Source: Victivallales bacterium
Lineage (GTDB): Bacteria > Verrucomicrobiota > Lentisphaeria > Oligosphaerales > Lenti-02
Reading direction: 5' to 3'
NCBI GenBank assembly: GCA_018648945.1
Contig: JABGQJ010000400.1
Location: 1 to 7,133, forward strand
Length of the DNA: 7,133 bases
Every line of letters begins with the position of its first letter. Within the stretch, counting starts at the first letter, position 1. Under the pieces are notes generated by a model, which was not told the DNA's origin, did no database searches, and saw only the letters and a list, made by a program, of their open reading frames with translations. Below, piece after piece: positions 1 to 4,181 of this stretch. The translations under genes and the position numbers were made by a program.

Positions 1-1
1 C

Positions 2-715
2 TTCACCAGCGACAACGGCTTCTTCTGTGGCTCGCACCACTTCACCGGCAAATGTCTCACCTACGAGGAATCCAGCCGCGTGCCCATGATCATCCACGAT
101 CCGCGCCAGCCCGGTGGTGGCATCCGCTGCCAACAACTCAGCGCGAACACCGACATCATGCCCACGCTGCTCGACTTCGCCGGGCTGCCGATGCCCGAAG
201 GTCTGGACGGCGTTAGCCTGCGACCGTTGCTGGATGCGCCCAAAGCCCCCGTGCGGGGTGCCGTCAGCATTCTGAACTGCTGGAACATGCCTCCCACCCA
301 GTGCCTCGCCGTCACCGATGGCACCTACAAGTACATCTACTACTGGTACCAGAGCGAGGGCATGGTGCCCACCGAGGAACTCTACAAACTGGCCGAGGAT
401 CCCGGCGAAATGCACAATCTGGCGGGATGCCCCGACCACGCGGATGCCCTGGCCAGACTGCGAGCCCTCTACGACGAAGCCGTCGCCCACATCCGCGATA
501 CCGCCGACCAGACCAAACGCTACGAGGACTACGCAACGCTCTTTGATCGGCATACCGCCTGGGAGGACAAGGCGGAGCTCTACGAGGCGTTCTTCGACAA
601 GTGGGTCCGCTGGGGCAACTCCTGGCGCGGCGGCGAGTGGTTCGAAGCCCACGACCTCACCGCCTACCCCGAAGACAGGCTGCTCAACTACGGCAAGTTC
701 CCCCGCGAGCTCTGA
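2..715 (+). CDS. Type I (formylglycine-dependent) sulfatase, C-terminal part, 5' end outside window
   Basis: The frame is open from the left edge; 237 codons are visible, ending in TGA at 713-715. Type I sulfatases hydrolyse sulfate esters with a formylglycine nucleophile and a calcium ion. The formylglycine motif lies upstream and is not seen. Visible signatures are the S-D-N-G motif at residues 3-6, whose Asp and Asn bind calcium in the family, then G-S-H-H (10-13), K17, and Y-E-E-S-x-R-V-P (21-28), the usual His/Lys sulfate-binding stretch. Next come N-T-D-I-M-P-T-L-L-D, D-G-V-S-L-R-P-L-L and a segment ending in E-D-P-G-E-M-H-N-L, all typical of the C-terminal subdomain. The last 50 or so residues are rich in Trp, Tyr and Phe and may be a family-specific extension. 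The substrate is unknown, though sulfated polysaccharide is usual for sulfatases in such bacteria. The family assignment is firm; the subfamily is not. Confidence 0.95.
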   Translation, partial: FTSDNGFFCGSHHFTGKCLTYEESSRVPMIIHDPRQPGGGIRCQQLSANTDIMPTLLDFAGLPMPEGLDGVSLRPLLDAPKAPVRGAVSILNCWNMPPTQCLAVTDGTYKYIYYWYQSEGMVPTEELYKLAEDPGEMHNLAGCPDHADALARLRALYDEAVAHIRDTADQTKRYEDYATLFDRHTAWEDKAELYEAFFDKWVRWGNSWRGGEWFEAHDLTAYPEDRLLNYGKFPREL

Positions 716-738
716 GCACATGAAGCGGCATCTGTGCT

Positions 739-754
739 TCCGGCGCGTGCCGGA
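739..754 (+). terminator. Short GC hairpin after the sulfatase gene, possible terminator
   Basis: TCCGGC and GCCGGA form a perfect 6-bp stem around a GCGT loop, 23 bp past the sulfatase stop. There is no T-tract after it, so it is at best a weak or factor-assisted terminator. Its position is the main support. Confidence 0.3.
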
Positions 755-788
755 CGGCGGCACTAGTCTGCTCGGATTCTTCGGCGGT

Positions 789-850
789 CAACCCCGAAGC
801 GGGTTGCGTGCCACAGCCCAGGGCTGTGGCACACACCCCGATTGGGGTTG
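789..850. repeat. REPIN-like double palindrome with a perfect 12-bp central inverted repeat
   Basis: Three stem-loops lie back to back. The central one (808-832) is GTGCCACAGCCC, a single A, then the exact reverse complement. On its left AACCC (790-794) pairs with GGGTT (801-805). On its right ACCCC (835-839) pairs with GGGGT (844-848). The outermost CAACCCC (789-795) is also complementary to GGGGTTG (844-850). The left flank and the reverse-complemented right flank both read CAACCCC, then 4-5 variable bases, then GGG(G)T. Two similar units in inverted orientation are the layout of REP doublets (REPINs), which are usually mobilised in trans by a RAYT transposase. None is present here. It sits between the 3' ends of converging reading frames, a usual place for REPs, where it could also end transcription from both sides. 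Membership of a repeat family is inferred, since only one copy is visible. Confidence 0.6.
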
Positions 851-928
851 GCAAACAGTGGTCCGCCAGTCGCCCCCTTGCCATCGTCGCCCGTCTCCGC
901 GTCCACCCACGCCTCGCGCCGGGGCAGC

Positions 929-1159
929 TTACCCCGCAACGTCCCTGATCAGATCCAACGGTGGAAGCTCCCGCTTCCCCCCATCCTTGCCGTAGACCGT
1001 CGCGCCAATCTGGACCGCCCCACTTCCTGGGTGGTCCGCCGCTGCGATGGGAGTCCAATACTCCCAGACTCCCGTCCGGTCGTTCAGACTCATTGAGTCC
1101 ACTGCCAATGCCGAAGTGGCGACCAATGCGAGCCACGCAACCTGTCGGAGTCTCGTCAT
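929..1159 (-). CDS. Possible small exported protein (76 aa), or the front of a frameshifted gene
   Basis: This minus-strand frame begins with ATG at 1159-1157. An AGGAAG ribosome site precedes the start at 8-nt spacing. The N-terminus is a convincing signal peptide: Arg at residues 3 and 5, a hydrophobic core V-A-W-L-A-L-V-A-T-S, and an A-L-A cleavage site ending at residue 19. The mature part is only about 57 residues, soluble-looking, with a W-E-Y-W patch and Y-G-K-D-G-G-K-R-E-L. I recognise no family. The stop TAA (931-929) directly follows a run of four G. With one G fewer the frame would continue 55 codons to a TAG at 765-763, through a stretch that reads W-V-D-A-E-T-G-D-D-G. It may therefore be a broken longer gene. 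It diverges from the PHP gene and converges on the sulfatase. Codon third positions are less GC-biased than in the neighbouring genes, so a chance frame remains possible. Confidence 0.45.
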   Translation of the reverse strand: MTRLRQVAWLALVATSALAVDSMSLNDRTGVWEYWTPIAAADHPGSGAVQIGATVYGKDGGKRELPPLDLIRDVAG

Positions 1160-1402
1160 GTCCGTCTTCCTGGGGAGAGACCATCAATCACAGCACCACG
1201 ATGCCGCCCCCCGTTGGCAGTGTCAGCCCTCTGCGATGCGAGCGGATGCGTCCGAATGCCGGTAATCGGTTCGCAGACGCGCCAACTCGCCGATGACAGC
1301 GTATCATACCGTCGGACATCCTGTTCCTCTGCCCTCGACCGGAACCGCGGGGCAGAACCCGCCGGTTTCCGAACTACCCAGTGAAGCATGGACTGAGACC
1401 AC
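1160..1402. other. Divergent intergenic region
   Basis: These 243 bp lie between the start of the possible minus-strand gene and the start of the PHP gene, and should carry promoters in one or both directions. I found no convincing -35/-10 pair. TATCAT at 1302-1307 resembles a -10 box but has no -35 match at the right distance. The only clear structure is the hairpin at 1340-1371. Confidence 0.5.
1340..1371 (+). promoter_or_regulatory. Bulged stem-loop in the probable leader of the PHP gene
   Basis: CGGAACC plus GCGGG (1340-1351) pairs with CCCGC, GG and TTCCG on the other side (1358-1371). Single bulges lie at C1363 and T1366, and the loop is GCAGAA. This gives 12 base pairs, mostly GC. The structure ends 31 bp before the ATG at 1403. 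It could be a leader element or the terminator of something upstream; no T-tract follows. A function is not shown. Confidence 0.35.
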
Positions 1403-3364
1403 ATGACGCAGACTGCTGCCGCCATCCGTCGCGCCGCGAGACGCTGGGACGCTTTGCTTGTACTGGTACTGGCCTGCGGCCTGGCGTTTCCTCCGGCCAT
1501 TGCCCAATCGGCTCCGACCGCGGACGCGCCCGGCGCTCAGACCTTCGACTCTCTGGCGGATGTGGACTTCCCGTCGCTGGCCAGAGAGAACCCCCTGCGC
1601 TGTCTCCAGTACCTAGCACTGGTGGACAACATGGAACGTCACCGGCAGGCCATTCTCCTCAAGCGGCAGGGCGAAGTCAGCCAGTGGGGCAGCCTGATCA
1701 AGGCCCGGCGAGACGTCATTGAGAATGGGCGAGTCCGGGAGTCTCTCGCCACTGACTGGTGGGAGCTGGAGCTCGCCGCTCGCCCCGATGCCGACGTGTA
1801 TGTGGAGCTGAACAAGTACGGGCGCGACATCACCTTCTTCTGTGGCGCGGTGCCGCTGATCAGCCTGCGGTCCCGCCCGCACGCCACGCCCGAGACTGCG
1901 GTGGGAACGATCAAAGCCTGGCACACAAGGGCGCTCATGGAGGGCTTACAAGAGACGCGGCTCGACGGACGCCCCGCCGTCAAAAGCAACCACAGCTACG
2001 AATTCCGCGTGTCCGGCATCGAGATGTTCGATCCAAAGCGCCAGTTCGTCCTCCTTGGGGCGCGGCAGGACTACGCGTATATCGTGAACATGGACGAGGC
2101 CCTGCCGCACCTGTTGGCCGCCTACCACATCCTGCCGACAGCCGACCCGAAAGTGAAGCAGCGCGCCGGGGAGCTCGCCAAACGGGTCCAGCCAAATGCT
2201 CGCCGGGTGGGCTGGTCCGGCCTTGTCTCCGGTGCCCACAAGAAGCAGATGGTCGCGGTGTTCGGCGATCTGGGGCACCTATACGCGCATCATTCCTTCA
2301 AGTTCCGGCACAACTTCCACTACATCATGGAGGCCGTCCGCTGCCCGACCTACCACAAGCTCCATCTCCTCGACGGCGACCGCATCCTAGGGGGCGAGCA
2401 CCGTTCACTCAAGGTCGTCGAAGCAGCACTGCGGCTGATCATGGAGCGCAGACCCATCACGAGGGTGCAGACCGATTCGCTCCGCAAGCTCGTGGTGACC
2501 GAGACCGCACCGGCGGGATTCCGGGACGCCCGTCTACCGGAGGGCTTCCGCTTCTTCGTCGGGGACACGCACCTTCACTCCATCTACTCGTTCGACGGCA
2601 GTCGGAGCCTCGCCAACGTGGTGGCCGGGACCCTGGCCAGTCGTATGGAATTCATGGTGCTGACAGACCACAACACCGTCGATGGCGCCCTTATCCTGCA
2701 GCGACTGGCGCGAGCCTATGGCCTTTCCTACCCCACCATTCCCGGGATTGAAGTCACCACGAATGACGGCCATTTCAACGCCTATCCCGTGCAGCGCACG
2801 ATCCGCTGGACCCAGCCGCACCGCATCTCGGTGGCTCAGGCGCATGAGCAAGGCGCTGTCGTCCAGTGGAACCACCCCATCGACCCCTACTCTGCGGGGA
2901 CCTGGACCCTACGGCACATCAAGTCCCGCGATTACCTTCCGCATGGCATGGACGCCTGGGAGCGCTCCTTCCCCGGCTACGAAACCATGCGCGCCAACGG
3001 CCAGCAACCCCCGGTCATCGTCGGGGCGAGCGACGATCATATCGGTGCCTACGCGCACAAGCAACGGACGATTGTCGTGGCGCGGGACTTTGATGTCGCA
3101 GGGAGCGCACTGGCTCGGGCCGTGCGCGAACGCCGGGTGGTCGCCCACCTGAGCGCGCCGTCCGGGCGGCCCTACGTCGGCGATGCGAAATGGGTGAAGG
3201 CCCTGTACGCCGCATTGGCGGACGGCACCCAACTGCGGGAGGACCACGAGCGCCGCATCGGCGACATGCTCGGGAGCGGCCGCCTCCTCGACTTGATGCG
3301 AGTTGCCAACCCCGGCAAGGTAGGCTGGGAGTACTACGAACCGCGCGTGCCGAAGCGGGAATGA
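1403..3364 (+). CDS. Exported PHP-domain metallohydrolase, CehA/McbA-like, with unrecognised N-terminal domain (653 aa)
   Basis: Residues 1-34 form a signal peptide: Arg-rich n-region, hydrophobic core 18-30, cleavage A-I-A before Q35. Residues about 45-375 match no family I know; 279-333 contain nine histidines. Residues about 383-590 are a PHP domain. Its metal-site motifs are G-D-T-H-L-H-S (H390, H392), L-T-D-H-N-T (D422, H423), P-G-I-E-V (E450), W-N-H-P (H491) and S-D-D-H (D544-H546). The G-H-F-N-A segment at 457-460 is typical of the CehA/McbA group, whose characterised members hydrolyse aryl carbamates or related bonds. The substrate here cannot be told. A complete ligand set argues for an active di- or trinuclear metal enzyme acting outside the cytoplasm. 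ATG 1403 is the first start after an in-frame TGA at 1394-1396, and its ribosome site is weak. A small exported protein follows 33 bp downstream, so the two are probably co-transcribed. Confidence 0.9.
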   Translation: MTQTAAAIRRAARRWDALLVLVLACGLAFPPAIAQSAPTADAPGAQTFDSLADVDFPSLARENPLRCLQYLALVDNMERHRQAILLKRQGEVSQWGSLIKARRDVIENGRVRESLATDWWELELAARPDADVYVELNKYGRDITFFCGAVPLISLRSRPHATPETAVGTIKAWHTRALMEGLQETRLDGRPAVKSNHSYEFRVSGIEMFDPKRQFVLLGARQDYAYIVNMDEALPHLLAAYHILPTADPKVKQRAGELAKRVQPNARRVGWSGLVSGAHKKQMVAVFGDLGHLYAHHSFKFRHNFHYIMEAVRCPTYHKLHLLDGDRILGGEHRSLKVVEAALRLIMERRPITRVQTDSLRKLVVTETAPAGFRDARLPEGFRFFVGDTHLHSIYSFDGSRSLANVVAGTLASRMEFMVLTDHNTVDGALILQRLARAYGLSYPTIPGIEVTTNDGHFNAYPVQRTIRWTQPHRISVAQAHEQGAVVQWNHPIDPYSAGTWTLRHIKSRDYLPHGMDAWERSFPGYETMRANGQQPPVIVGASDDHIGAYAHKQRTIVVARDFDVAGSALARAVRERRVVAHLSAPSGRPYVGDAKWVKALYAALADGTQLREDHERRIGDMLGSGRLLDLMRVANPGKVGWEYYEPRVPKRE

Positions 3365-3397
3365 CCGCAGAATCTCCTGCCCAATGGAGCGAGGAAG

Positions 3398-3874
3398 ATG
3401 AGAATCATGCAGAAACGCTTGGTCATGCGCACAGCACTGACTCCTCTCTGCGTGTACTGCTGGTGCTGGGCACCGTTTGCCCAGTCTGTGAGTGCTGCGG
3501 AAGAGAAGGCCGAAGAAGTATGGAAGTGGCCCCGTGCCGCAGGACACACCTGGGGGAAGTACATCAACTCTGGACGGAGGGAGTCGAAGCACATCCCACT
3601 CAGTTGCTGGCACAAGGCGATCAGGGAACTGGATCCCCTCTACGTCTACCGTCATGGCTTCAATATCGTCGTTGCTCTGAAACGCGAGGATGACATGGAG
3701 GAGGGAGTCTACATCCAGAATCCCATTTCGTCGTTTGCCATGTCCGAGGGCCAGGAGGTCGATGGGTTTGAGCTCGCGAAGGCCGATGGCAAACGCCCCT
3801 CCCGGTTCACGCGGACAATCCCCACTGACCACGCCCCGGGTGGTGTTCCCGCTCCGCCGCACCCCGGCCGCTGA
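3398..3874 (+). CDS. Small exported protein of unknown function (158 aa)
   Basis: A GGAGC/GAGGAAG purine stretch lies just upstream and fits ATG 3398 or the second in-frame ATG at 3407; I give the longer form. Residues 1-33 look like a signal peptide, with basic residues at 2, 6, 7 and 11, a hydrophobic core containing C18, C21, C23 and two Trp, and a V-S-A cleavage site. The mature part, about 125 residues, starts with a charged Glu/Lys stretch. It then has W-K-W-P, a central segment with I-P-L-S-C-W (residues 66-71), and a likely beta-rich core with Y-V-Y-R-H and N-I-V-V-A-L-K (89-95), followed by E-E-G-V-Y-I. The last 18 residues are Pro/Gly/His-rich and look disordered. I cannot name a family. 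Its position 33 bp after the PHP gene suggests one operon and perhaps a partner role, which is inference only. Confidence 0.75.
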   Translation: MRIMQKRLVMRTALTPLCVYCWCWAPFAQSVSAAEEKAEEVWKWPRAAGHTWGKYINSGRRESKHIPLSCWHKAIRELDPLYVYRHGFNIVVALKREDDMEEGVYIQNPISSFAMSEGQEVDGFELAKADGKRPSRFTRTIPTDHAPGGVPAPPHPGR

Positions 3875-3897
3875 CGGCTACGTTCCGGGACCAGCAT

Positions 3898-3923
3898 GCT
3901 CCTGACACCACCAGTGAAGGAGC
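3898..3923 (+). terminator. Hairpin after the small exported gene, possible terminator
   Basis: GCTCCT (3898-3903) pairs with AGGAGC (3918-3923). Inside it CAC pairs with GTG across a small internal loop, leaving a CACCA loop. It starts 24 bp after the stop codon, where an operon terminator is expected. It lacks a T-tract, so confidence is low. Confidence 0.3.
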
Positions 3924-4168
3924 CTTCGGTAGCGGCGTCTGTCTCCTTGGTCGCGAACTGGCAGACCGTGTCATGATGATGGACTCTCGGCTTCCCCTTT
4001 TGCTCGAGAAGCGCGGACCCCGCAAACGCGTCCAAAATCAGCGAAGGTCTGGGTTGCCATGCGGTCGCCCTTCGCCCACCTGCTTGCTCTGGAACAGATG
4101 GACACCATGTTCCTTCCTGCCCATGGGAACCGTCCCGAACCAAGCCGACGCCGAACCACATCGTCTCC

Positions 4169-4173
4169 GGAGG
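4169..4173 (+). promoter_or_regulatory. Strong Shine-Dalgarno site fixing the start of the giant gene
   Basis: GGAGG lies 8 nt before ATG 4182. It is the best ribosome site in the window. It favours 4182 over the internal in-frame ATG at 4263 (residue 28), which sits directly at the hydrophobic core of the signal peptide and would leave no basic n-region. Confidence 0.7.
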
Positions 4174-4181
4174 CGAGTTGC

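Larger units (their letters stand above)
3875..4181. other. Intergenic gap before the giant PQQ gene
   Basis: This 307-bp stretch shows no convincing gene. The short frames crossing it on both strands have Arg/Pro/Ser-rich translations typical of shadows. It holds a hairpin near its left end and a strong ribosome site at its right end, so transcription of the giant gene probably starts here. I could not pick out a credible promoter pair. Confidence 0.5.

Noticed and set aside
716..928. CRISPR array or tRNA gene in the palindrome-rich gap
   Set aside because: There are no regularly spaced direct repeats and no cloverleaf with the conserved T-loop; the structure is inverted repeats only.
318..995. 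A 225-codon plus-strand frame overlapping the sulfatase
   Set aside because: It is Thr/Pro/Arg/Ser-rich, the typical shift product of a GC-rich gene, while the sulfatase frame carries family motifs.
684..1187. A 167-codon minus-strand frame overlapping the small signal-peptide frame and the REPIN
   Set aside because: Its N-terminus is not signal-like, it runs through the palindromes, and its composition looks random. The overlapping 929-1159 frame has better start signals.
1759..2751. A 330-codon plus-strand frame inside the PHP gene
   Set aside because: It is Arg/Pro/Gly-rich, out of frame with the PHP motifs, and has no plausible start context.
2909..3862. A 317-codon minus-strand frame crossing the PHP and small exported genes
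   Set aside because: It spans two plus-strand genes with clear motifs and the gap between them, with no domain of its own.
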